Position numbers and translations under genes: made by a program. A stretch of 64,000 nt of DNA from Cyanoderma ruficeps (Eukaryota > Chordata > Aves > Passeriformes > Timaliidae). This document shows positions 1 to 10,135 of the stretch, piece by piece. Positions within the stretch are counted from its first letter, which is position 1, and the number at the start of each line of letters is the position of its first letter. The notes beneath the pieces are model-generated. The model did not search any database, was not told the origin of the DNA, and worked only from the letters and a program-made list of their open reading frames with translations. The stretch is taken from NCBI GenBank assembly GCA_008694505.1, contig VZDJ01007755.1, forward strand, positions 12,471,100-12,535,099, given 5' to 3'.

Positions 1-528
1 AATACCCATGTATCCTGTTTTCTACAGATTTCACACATCTGCTGAGTTGGTAGCATTCTGTGAAATTCTAATGAGGAAAAAGTGCCACACTATGTTTAAA
101 ATATTTGCCATAGTAGTCCTAGTTTTTTTATAAGAGTTACTGTAAAATGCTATTCTGATTTGAAAAGTCCTGGGGAATATACTTTTACCATTATGTGGAA
201 AAATATTTTTCTTTTCTGAGCATTACCAGTTTTTTAAAATGAGTGTTTAATAAAGAAACCTCACTATTAATTCTGTAACAATCTCATGTAAGTAGCTTGC
301 ATAAAATGTTGCAATTTACATAAACTATTATTATATTTCCATTTTACAGTTACTGCACTAGATTTTATGAGACCATTTATGATGTGAAGTTTGGCTTCTT
401 TGAGGCTTAATTTGAATGGTGACATATGCTGTACAGTGAACATCCAGCAGAAGTTGTTATAATTTTCTGTCTCCTAGTGTTTGTTCTCTAATATTGATGT
501 TTCTTGCCTTTTTTTTTTTCCTATTCAG
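1..528 (+). other. Inferred intron upstream of micro-exon
   Basis: This AT-rich stretch ends in a textbook splice acceptor: a run of T and C from about 507 followed by CAG at 526-528. If the exon at 529-556 is real, this is the 3' part of the intron before it. I see no coding exon or recognisable repeat inside it. Its status as intron is inferred only from the downstream exon. Confidence 0.4.
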
Positions 529-556
529 TGCAAAAATGATGGGCACATCTTAACAG
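529..556 (+). CDS. Candidate 28-nt coding micro-exon
   Basis: A 28-nt exon lies between a very strong acceptor (a long T tract, then CCTATTCAG) and a good donor (CAG followed by GTATGT). Only one of three frames is open across it, reading CKNDGHILT and leaving one base (phase 1) for the next exon. That base joins in frame to the exon at 2088, giving D as the junction residue. Micro-exons of this size occur near the ends of many neuronal and membrane-protein genes, but the peptide does not identify the gene to me. The evidence is splice-site strength, a single open frame and phase agreement with the next exon. A chance match is possible in a sequence with many T tracts. Confidence 0.4.
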
Positions 557-2087
557 GTATGTTGTAGATTTTAGACAGAGAAGGTTTGCATAAAAAGACA
601 GATTTCACCCTTAAAAAGACAACTGAAAACTTCTAATCTCTTTTTCTTGGAATTTCTACCAAGGACTCTCTGTAGGGTAAGGAAATGAGAATGAGATAAT
701 CTCTCAGGTTTCCTGTTAATAAGATTTTAGTATGGTAGAGAGAGCATAATATAACAACATAATTGTACAGACAGCCACAATATTGCATTGACAGAGAGGT
801 GAACCATGCTCTTACTGATGTATTTTACGTAGAATGCAGACCTATTCTAACTGAATAGCTAAAGTCCTGGTATTCTATTAGATTATAGTTATAATAAATT
901 CCATGTTTAAAATTTAACTTCCGTAATCTTTAAGAATACAGGGTGCTTCTCAGGTTTTTATTGAGAAAGGCGATGGAGTTGACAGAAAAAGTAATTTTAA
1001 AAATGTCAATTGATAAAAATTGGGTTTTATTCAATTTTTCCCTACATTTTTGTTTTTGATTAGTGGACGTTTCCTATATTGTCTTTTTCACAATTTTAAA
1101 ACAGTTTATTCTAATTGGAGTGGAGGGCAGCAGAGATGTACACAACCTACATTACCCAAAACGCTCTTCTACAAAATTCCATTTCATAGCTTTAGAAAAA
1201 AATAGGAATGTTGATTTTCATCAGAACATTAGCTATTGGTAATAATTTTTCAAAGAATTATGAAAACTTCTGGATATAAAGTCTTAAAATGGATCTCTCT
1301 ACTTCTGTAGAAATTTAAATGAATGAGCTTCAAAACCAGAATTAAATGCTAGCAATTTTATGGTTACTACAATGTTTGTAAAAATAAAATATATTATTCT
1401 GTAAAATCAATTCAATTAATGAAAGAGCAAAATATTTTATTATTTCCAATGAATTTAATAAAAATTCAAATAAACTATCTTTATTTGTGTCTTTCTGTCA
1501 CTTCAGAGGCAATGCAGTCATGTGGGAGGGGTGCATAAGCCATAGATATTGTGTTGAATATTGCTGTTTTCTTTTTTGGTACCTTTCCCACTTTAATTTT
1601 TACAGTGGTACAACTGAAAGAACATTTGGTTTTGCACAAGCCTCAGAATAAAGAGGTTTACTTTTTATTTGCTTCATCTACTCTGCAAAGCACCATTATT
1701 GCAAAAATCTTAGTCTCTGTAATGACAAAAAGAAAGTCTTTATCTAATGACCTTACTGTGAGTAATTAGCCTTTTCCTCTAGTGAAGCAGATTTGTCCAT
1801 TCCTAAATATTTGAGAATGGGGAGCCTTTCAAAAACTTCAGCAGTTCATTGTAACATAAATAAATGGACATTGCCATACAGTTTTTGTCTTTTTCAGAGC
1901 AGCATTGCAAGTTCTCCCTCATAACATGCTCTAAAAATATTGACAGGTATATATAATCAAACTGTGATGATATAGAAGAAAAATTAATGATGCAATAATA
2001 GGCAAATAAGTTTGTGTTTAACAGTCTAAAACTATGTTTTGCAGAAAACAATAATGAAATCATAAACTCTTCTTTTTTTCTCTTCAG
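557..2087 (+). other. Inferred intron between the two candidate exons
   Basis: This 1.53-kb AT-rich segment begins with GTATGT and ends with a 17-nt pyrimidine-rich tract and CAG at 2085-2087. Short open frames inside it (for example 1551-1769) have no splice context or recognisable domain and look like chance. No interspersed repeat was recognised. It is interpreted as the last intron of the gene whose C-terminus is encoded at 529-556 and 2088-2122. Confidence 0.4.
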
Positions 2088-2122
2088 ACAAAGCAGATAA
2101 ACCTAAGTATGGAGAAGCATGA
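2088..2122 (+). CDS. Candidate terminal coding exon with stop codon
   Basis: The exon follows the acceptor TTTTTTTCTCTTCAG. Read in the phase set by the 28-nt exon, it gives D-KADKPKYGEA and then TGA at 2120-2122. The short lysine-rich tail looks like the cytosolic or soluble C-terminal end of a protein, but I cannot name the family. Phase agreement between two independently strong splice sites, followed by an in-frame stop, is the main evidence. If correct, the gene runs on the plus strand and the rest of its exons lie to the left of this window. Comparison with another songbird's annotated proteins would settle it. Confidence 0.42.
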
Positions 2123-2321
2123 AGGATTCGAGAAGTTCTTAATTCTATGTAATTTCAAAATCTTTTTTATATTTTTATCATCTTTAACCTGAATTTTAAT
2201 ACTGAATTGCATTCCATTATATTTCTAGATTGACTTTAGTCCAAACAAGTAGCTCCTGCTTTTTGTGAAATGAAAACTTTCTGCATGGAAAAGTTGGCAA
2301 GAGCTAATCTAAATTCAGTGT
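2123..2321 (+). other. Probable 3' UTR start, up to the LTR
   Basis: This T/A-rich segment follows the proposed stop codon. No AATAAA is present before the LTR begins at 2322, so the transcript must either use a variant signal here or read on into the LTR, whose AATAAA is at 3635-3640. This is an inference that depends on the two exon calls. Confidence 0.3.
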
Positions 2322-2970
2322 TGTAATGGTTTTGCACAGAAGTGATTTTTTCAAGAAAGTTACGGCAAAACCAGTCCGGAACTGGGTTTTAATATTGACA
2401 TCTGGTGTACCCATTAGAAAGGTGACACGCCTCTGTGAACACACAGGGTTAAAATCAGAGAATTCTCCAGATAAGCTCTCTTTTTCTTCTGGCCTGAGAA
2501 CAGGTGACAATGTGCAGCAGGCTGGGCAGGTTGGGCCAGGCCCCGCTGCTCTGCCATGCTGGCAGGAGGAGGGGAGGCCGTGGCTACCAACATCCAGCTG
2601 ACCCTAAGGCCTGCCCAGCCATCAGGCTGGGCCAAGGGAGATGTCTGCTGGGCCCCTGGGAGCGAGTCCAGACCCGGGCTGGACCGGGCCCACCCCAGTG
2701 CCACGAAGGGGTGGGGGAAACATCCATCAGCCTGCCTGGCTGCTGAGATCCTGGCCTCCATTCTCCGGGTTGTTCCAACCAACCTCTCTGCATGATGCGT
2801 GGCTTTGAAATCCAACAAAGTGAGCCACAGCCCAAGAGGGAGAGACCCTGGTCAAGATATTAACTCTTTCACTGCACAAATGAGACCTGAGGACATTGAC
2901 TCTCTCCCCAAGTGAGCGGAAAAGGACAGTGTGAGACATGGAGAGACACAGGATGAGACTGAAGTCAGTG

Positions 2971-2987
2971 GAGAGAGAGAGAGAGAG
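2971..2987. repeat. GA dinucleotide microsatellite
   Basis: About eight uninterrupted GA units lie inside the LTR at 2322-3788. They are probably part of the element or expanded from it. Confidence 0.8.
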
Positions 2988-3634
2988 GAAAAGCCCCAGG
3001 TGAAGAAAGAATGAAAAGTTGCATAGTTTGGGCTGGACTTCTATTGTGAGGCCATAGAGAATTGACTAAAATATCCCTGTAACTTACAGAATGCTTTTTA
3101 GGGGGATGCAAGTTCTAGTCATAGTCTGATAGTGGACTGATGTAGCTGTGATCTAGTGGAGAATTTTGAACAGAGGAAGATAGAGAGAAAGAGACACCCT
3201 CTGCCCCCAGGGAAAAAGAAGACCTCTGTTTCTTGAGATGGAGATGATTTTAGAGATAGACGAAGAGAACCTTTTTTTCGTACTAGAAGAGTCATCCTTA
3301 AACTGTACCCTAAATTATAATATGCCCAGGAGTACATCTGTGGGAAGACTGCCAAATGGGAGGGACTTTAGAGCTTCTGGGCTGCTGCAGATTTGTGATA
3401 TGGGAGCCACCAGTGAACTGTTTTTGTGGCAATGTCTCCATGGGATTTCTAAGAGAGGCTCTTCTCCCTAAAAACTGATGTAAGACTATTTTAAAGTGGT
3501 AAAAGTGACTAAAAATCCCATGTTTTGTCTCTTTATGTTGTCACTGGGAAAGTGAACTGTTGTAGGGGGGAGGAGAAGTGTTCTGAAGGTTTCATTCTGA
3601 TTCTTATTAATTTTTTCTTTCCTGCAGTTTTGTT

Positions 3635-3640
3635 AATAAA
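3635..3640 (+). promoter_or_regulatory. Poly(A) signal AATAAA in LTR
   Basis: The canonical hexamer sits in the 3' part of the plus-strand LTR, followed by T-rich sequence, which is the expected layout for the LTR's own 3'-end signal. It is also the first AATAAA downstream of the candidate stop codon at 2120-2122, so it could serve the host gene. That second role is inference. Confidence 0.5.
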
Positions 3641-3788
3641 CCTGTCTTTATACCTTTCAAGTTTTGAGCCTACTTTGCTTTTCTCTTAATCCTATCTCAC
3701 AGCAAAAAAAGAGTGAATAATTCTCATAGGCACTTAAACCTCTACACTGATTTTGGAAACAGAAATTGGTGAATGTGAAACCACTACA

Positions 3789-6700
3789 TGTGATAATGTT
3801 TTAGACTACATAACATATAATGTAATGGAGGAACATTTCTCTATTTATTTTTTCCCCCACTCAATTAACATAAATGTTGGTTTTAAAGCAAACATATTTA
3901 AAAAAAAGAGTAAGCATCTGTTGTGATATAGTGGCATATTGCTACCAACTGCATAACTCTAAAGAATTTTCTCTTTATCTTTTCTGGTTTCTGTATGATT
4001 GATTACCATTCAATACCAATAGATTGGAAGAGATCCTCTTAAATCAATCCCTGACTTACTGGTACTGTGTATCATAACAACTGTTTATGATTAACTAGTG
4101 AAATCTCTCAGAATTACTATTTTCAACAGTTTCTATCACTTTTTCATAGTTTGCACCAAACCCAAGATGTGTTTCCTCTTTCTTTTTGTTTTATAGTCTG
4201 TTGTCATTCATGTTTTCTGCAAAAGCAGTATTATTTATTTTTGTCTTTTGTCACTATTTCTTTTTGGTTTTGAACTGTAACTTGTGTTCTGCTTGCTTTA
4301 ATACCTCCTTATTTTTCACTTTTTTGGAGTCACTAATTCACTTCTATGCCTTCTGAAGCTTTATTCCTGACATGACTGGTGGAATCAGTAACCCCTACTG
4401 CCTGAAGGCATGGTGTTTGTACTTCCAGTTCAGTGCTTTGATACCAATCTGTTCCCATGATAGCAAGAAAGAAAAAAACTGTGACTTAAGTGTCAAATCC
4501 AGGTTGCTGCCAGCAAATCCATACTGAGCCCTAACACAACCATGGCATCAGATATCATGAAGATCTCCACATAAGTTCATTTTCTTTATCTTCTTATATA
4601 ATGCCAATTCTTTAGTGTTCCTCCCAGTACAATTTTACTTTTTTTTTCAGGAATTATTGAAGGGAATTGTCAAAACCTTGATATTCATCTCATATTGCTT
4701 TAAAACTTGGGAACTTCCTGGTCTCCTGCATGTCCTTTGAATTCACCGATATATAATGTATATATGTTTAACAGTTTAAGCATTGCCATATTTTGGTCTT
4801 ACAAAATGAAAACACAAAATATCCAGTTGCTTTCTAAACATCTTGGCTATTGTTTCTCTTCTGCTGAACATCTGTGATCATGCCAGATCACAAAATTGAA
4901 GTAGAGGCAAAATTTTAGTCCTAGACCAAACTCCACCCATCCTTGATTCTTTCAATTAAAAAAACGTATTTGTCTCCTATCCAGGACAAAACTAATTAAT
5001 TGTCAAACAGCACTATTGAGGTCCATTTCTATTCAGTGGGGCATTAATAAACATTTCAAAATTTTGATAGACATGAGATAGATACTCAAGTCTTATGTTC
5101 TGAAGGGCAGCTCACTCTTCTAGTTCAAAGCTTCTTTACATGCAGTTATTGACAGACTATTGATGCTGGAGCACATGCAAATGTCTCTGGAGTTTCATTG
5201 AAACCATTAGAAGAATTCCAGAACAGACACTTCTTTACTTTTAAAGAGTTTGGACTCCACAAAATAAAGTTTACCCCTGCAATCAGTGTTTCTTGACTGC
5301 AGGTAATAGATAGGAGTAAGAACACATAATCTGTTGTGAAATCTGTTGTGATATTTCTTTAATAGTCGCGAATTTAACAGACCGTTGTTTAGCCAGAGAA
5401 ATTTTTGGTTCTTTTTTAGATGTTTTGATCACAGGTTGAGCCCCCAGAATTCAGTCAGTAGTAGTAGGCAGATGATCATAAGGTTAACTGCACATGTGTT
5501 TCTAATTCTCTGTTTAATTTGGAGGTAGACAACTTTATTGGGAAGACACCAGCTACGTACCTTTTTTTCTTTCACATCTGAAAAATCAGTGTCACTGTAT
5601 GTCCTGTAGGACAGACTGTTTTGTGACCTTGCAGACGTTCACTGCTTTACCAGTTCAGGCCTCTAGAGTGGTAAATCCTTTGATTTCTCCAATATTAGGG
5701 CTTTTAATTTATTATGTGGGCTCCAAGGAACGCTGAAGAGTGATAAAATTAAATATTTCTAGTACTCAAAATTGTTGCACCCTTTTATTTTTTCACATCT
5801 TCTGCACCAATGTAATCATGGCTAAAGTGTGCAACAACATAAAATAACAGAGCATTCAGATATTATTCTACAACCATTGAATCTTTTTATTATCAGTACA
5901 ATTTAGTTCATATGCCAAAAAACAACTTGGGAGAGGTCAAGAATATTTCATGGGAAAGACTGTGAACAAAAATATTTTGGCTGACATGAAGAGTTGTATG
6001 CTATTTTATAATATTACATATTTATTTTTGAATACTTGTAATGTTAAAGCAGACAAGTCTGTGCTTATATTTCCTTATATTATTTTAATAGCTTTATTAT
6101 TTTATTAGCATTTTTTCATTGTTATTTCAGCAGCATTTGTTATTTGTATAACTCAACAGCCACATAAATTTTCTACCAAGCATTTAATGCATATCTGGTT
6201 TTATCTCCTATATTAATTCTCCAATTGAGTAATTACAAGAATGAAACTTGTTTTTTTCAGAACTGCTGAAACTGCCATTAGAAGTGTTATCAGTGAAAGG
6301 CTACTTGTAGTTACTGTTACTTCACTTTGCAGATAGGAAAAATGCAATTGTCAGAAAATATTTTACACCATATTCTTATTGCAAGAATAATTAATTTTTT
6401 CCAAATGGTCTCTAGAAAATTATTTAAAAATATGATCTCTCATTCCCTCTGTCAATCCATGTATATAATTAAGTGTACATCTTCTAAAATTCCTCCCAAA
6501 CATAATATAGAAAAATTCATGCCATAGATATAAAAAGATATTTTCTTTCAGATAAAGAGTTAGTTTCAGCAACTATGGGCTACGTGGATTTTTTTTCCTT
6601 TGGCTGGGGATACAGGGGAAGACCTGAATCAGCTCAGGGACCATCAAAATCTGTATTAGATCAGTGTGTAATATCAACAACATAAATCCCCTGACTCATG

Positions 6701-7008
6701 TTAGAGCTTGTTCAAGCAGGGCTCAGCTGTTTGCACTGTGTACCTTAAAGGTTGCAGTTGTAGAGATTTACTGAGTATCTGTGTGATCCTAGGTGCATAA
6801 ATTACCAAATATCAAATGCTGGTGGCAGCATCAACAGAAGATCAGAAGCAAGAATCACTGATTATATCATCTCAATTTCTGTTGTATCTTCTGTGACTTC
6901 TTGTGTCCCAAACTATTTTCTATCAAGCATTCATTGATCAACTGACCCTCAGACAGGAAAAACCCCAGGACCTCATGTTTGCTTTAAAATAAATTTCTTT
7001 TGCCATAG
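3789..7008. other. AT-rich noncoding DNA, nothing recognised
   Basis: No convincing exon, repeat family or RNA gene was recognised. One strong acceptor-like site (T tract and CAG at about 4650) is followed by 29 open codons but no credible donor. A short direct duplication (ATCTGTTGTGAA/ATCTGTTGTGAT) occurs near 5327-5351. Confidence 0.5.
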
Positions 7009-7192
7009 CTGGGAGACTTGTCAACTCTTTTACAATAACCTTGTGGCACTTGGTATCACCATGCTTAATATGTCCTGGGAAGAAACTTATTTGATATGGA
7101 ACAGACAGTACTGCAAAAGTGCTGCTAAACTCCTCTGGAGAAGCTCTGTGGAGTGTGAGGGACAGATGTATACAAACACAGTAAATTTAAAG
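7009..7192 (+). CDS. Possible internal exon, open throughout
   Basis: The acceptor TTTCTTTTGCCATAG (7008) and the near-consensus donor AAAG followed by GTAAGT (7193) bound 184 nt. One frame is open from one splice site to the other: one leading base, then 61 codons starting WETCQLFYNN and ending MYTNTVNLK. A 61-codon open frame exactly spanning two strong splice sites is notable, but no domain is recognisable and no neighbouring exon in matching phase was found. It could equally be a noncoding-RNA exon or a chance pairing of cryptic sites. The peptide has no obvious signal or membrane segment. Confidence 0.22.
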
Positions 7193-9610
7193 GTAAGTCA
7201 CTTTGGGGTTTGGTGTTCATATTACGAACAGAATACTTTATGCCTATAAAAGAAACCATCATTCCTGCCTGGAGAAACCAATTTCATTCCTCACAACATC
7301 AAGTTTAAGTAGTATAGCCAATTAATATAGATCCTTTAAAAATTAGTTCATTGTGCTGATGCACCTGATTGTCAAAATCAATTGTTCTTATCTTTGAAAT
7401 AAAACACTGCTGTCAGAGTGACAATTCAAAATGATGATTAGCCCTTTAAACCACAGGGATTTATATCATGTTTATAGGTATATCATTATGTGGACAAAAT
7501 CATTGATCTTAAGATTCGTCTCTACAGTTCTTCACATGGAACCATAAAATAATTTTTGGATCACTTGCGACACAAAATGATTGCATTTCTTCCTAGAAAT
7601 TCTATGTTCCTTTTAAATCTCCGTAAGTTTTTTTATATTCTCAAGAATTTCTACACCTCAACTACACATAGCGCAAAGAAATATCTTCCTTCATTTGTTT
7701 TTAATATGGCTAGTTTCACTTCATTTCTTTACCGTGCGACTGAAATTTCATTTCAGGTAAGAGCCACCAAGAAATTCCTCTGAATTATTGGGTATTTTCC
7801 ACCAAAAAAAAGAAACTTCATTTGAATGTACAAATCGAAAAAATTTCTTCCCATATTTTGAATGCAAATTCCAGAATGTTTGAAGAAGTCAAATGTACCA
7901 ATGGGCAAAGTCTTATGAACTAGAAGTCTTCGATCAAATTTTGCTGAGGAGCAAAAGGCCTGTGGTGCTTTTTATAAGTTCATGAGTCTACAAATTCAGA
8001 AGTTTGAGTGCCACAGATAAAACAAAAACAAACGTCAGAATTTTCCACTTGAATATCTTACAATCAGTTTTGTGATTTATATCCCTGTTTTCCTAGCTCA
8101 GTAGGTGTAGTGCATATTCTGCATGTCAAGTTTGGAGAGATTTTGACCCTTTACCTCTTTCCTAAAGTCAGAATGTACTTAAAGACTCTTTTTCCTGCCT
8201 ACGTTCTGGGAAATCTTTCTCTGTAGAAATGTCAGGGAGTGACAGTCCAGTATTTTCATGATGTATGCTCTTCACTTTCCAAACCTCAGCTCTTTTTTCA
8301 GAGGAGTGAATTACAGGAAAAGAACCATTTCACTTTGTCTATCTCAGCTGACATAAACTATGCAATGAAGCAATTTTGGAGACTGGACAAGCAGTATAAC
8401 TGTCCATTCAGACATAGTCACCGAGTCTCATGACATCTGAAAAAAGCTCATGTCCTGTTTGGCACATTGTTATTAATTCCCAAAATATCTGGACCATTTT
8501 AAATCATACAAAATACTAGAATCTCATACAAAATAGAAGATTTTTTTTAATAAGGTAAACATATTGCTGAAACTCAGTACATTTCAAACTTTTCTGTCAT
8601 TTCCCCATATTCCTTACATATGTAAAAGTACTGGGATGCTGAAAACATTACGTGTTTTCAGGCATTGTATGTAAACATCTTAACATCAAGCATTCTATAT
8701 TTGTTAAGGAAACCTGAAAACTGTCCAAGAACATAATCACATCTTCTTCAATTAATTATCCAGCTTCTTTTTATTATTTTGAGATTTCTGAAGGACACAT
8801 ACCAATTTAATGATTTAGAGAGTGACAGTCTGTACAGAAAGAATTTTTACATTTAGTTGCATAATCACAACTAGCTACTAGCCAAGGGTTTAGAAATTTT
8901 TTTAGAACATTTCTATAAATACAGACACAAAAATGAATATGCCTTTGATTAAGACATTGCATAGTAAGAGGTGTAAAATCATTGTTAATATGCTAACTAC
9001 CTTGGGAACTCCCAAAATTTGAGTAGCTCCAGGGGATTCCCAGGGACCTGTTCAGGCATGCTACATTTTCCCTTGGATAGTTTTGTCTTTAAAAGGTGAG
9101 ACACTAAACTATCCACTTGGGAACAGATTCAGAAAACATACGATTCTTTAATATAACGCACTGGGACTGCAGAAGAACTCAGACTTTATTAGTCTACTAA
9201 TTCACAAGATTTCCTTTAGAGATATGGGAGATAGTAAAGTGTGGTCTGAGTTTTACCAATGTCCTCTAGATCTCCTGGGTTTTGAGCGAACTGGTAACTA
9301 TAGTATAAGGCCGAAATGTCTGTTGTTTCAGATATGTTCCCAATATGTATTTATGTTGTTTTTCCAAAGACAGCTTGAGTAGCAGCAACAGGATCTTTTT
9401 GTAGGATTCACATAAAAATGGTGATTTGAACCTGGCCAAATTAATTTATATTCCTTAATGCTCAAAATATATTTTTCTACCTTAGGCATGTACCTTTTAA
9501 CCTAAAGAGTTTTCTGTCAAATAGGAGAAGAGCAGCAGGGAGGTAAACAGAATAACATATAATATTCTTCTCTCAAAAATAAACCCGAAATTGTAGACAG
9601 TTCCTTTGTT
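7193..9610. other. AT-rich noncoding DNA, nothing recognised
   Basis: Short open frames at 7556-7783 and 8239-8433 have no splice context or domain content. No repeat family was recognised. Confidence 0.5.
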
Positions 9611-10135
9611 TGGATTTTGGTGAGGCAACCAGTGGGACAGGTGGTTGCAGCCCACCGCCTGTGGTGCTGTTTCACTCACAGTTTCAGATTGTCAAGCCAG
9701 AGGGCTGCCCTCACTCCTGCTGGGTCACCAGGCTCCATCCAGGGAGCAGACGAGGGTGACATTTGCTCCAGCTGCTCTGGTGGTTCTGCTAGCTCTGCTT
9801 TCTGCAAGGGAACACATGGCTCTGCAAATGGGATTACAGTCTCCTTGCATGAACCAGGCTCTTAAGCAGAATCCTTCACCTCTAAAAGCTTTTAGACTCA
9901 GACTTTTGCATCAGGAGGCTTTAAAACATTGCCTTAGGTTGTAGCAGCCACTCATCACAAGGACATTTAGACTTAGTTGGCCCAGGCTTTGACAAACTGT
10001 GATAACTGTAAATTCTCCTCCACTCCGCCTTATAATGTGCACGTGCTTGTAACAGAAATACCTCCCAAATATAACTGACAACAAAATACACAAATTTCAT
10101 GAGTTTCACACTTGATTGGGGGGGGGGGAGGCTTG
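9611..10135. other. GC-richer block of unknown origin with a G11 run
   Basis: About 9611-9960 is distinctly richer in G and C than its surroundings, with overlapping open frames in two phases, which is typical of repeat or retroposon remnants rather than a gene. The block ends near an uninterrupted run of 11 G at 10118-10128. I could not match it to a CR1, an ERV LTR or a known exon. A decayed LTR is the leading guess. Confidence 0.3.

Larger units (their letters stand above)
2322..3788 (+). mobile_element. ERV long terminal repeat (probable solo LTR), plus strand
   Basis: The element starts TGTAATGGTTT and ends AAACCACTACA; these termini form an inverted repeat matching at 10 of 11 positions and give the TG...CA ends of a retroviral LTR. 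It holds a GC-rich internal part (about 2490-2760) unlike the AT-rich flanks, a GA microsatellite (2971-2987), and AATAAA at 3635-3640 about 150 bp before the end, as expected for R/U5. The general sequence resembles long ERVL-type LTRs I know from songbird genomes; I do not assign a subfamily. No clean target-site duplication is visible (AGTGT on the left, TGTGA on the right), which fits an old insertion. An alternative 3' end, CTCTACA at 3746, is possible. Open frames inside it on both strands are not genes. Confidence 0.6.

Noticed and set aside
2414..2835. Overlapping frames of 134, 83, 80 and 79 codons in the GC-rich core at 2414-2835
   Set aside because: They lie on both strands inside the LTR, overlap each other, and are explained by GC-rich repeat sequence with few stop codons.
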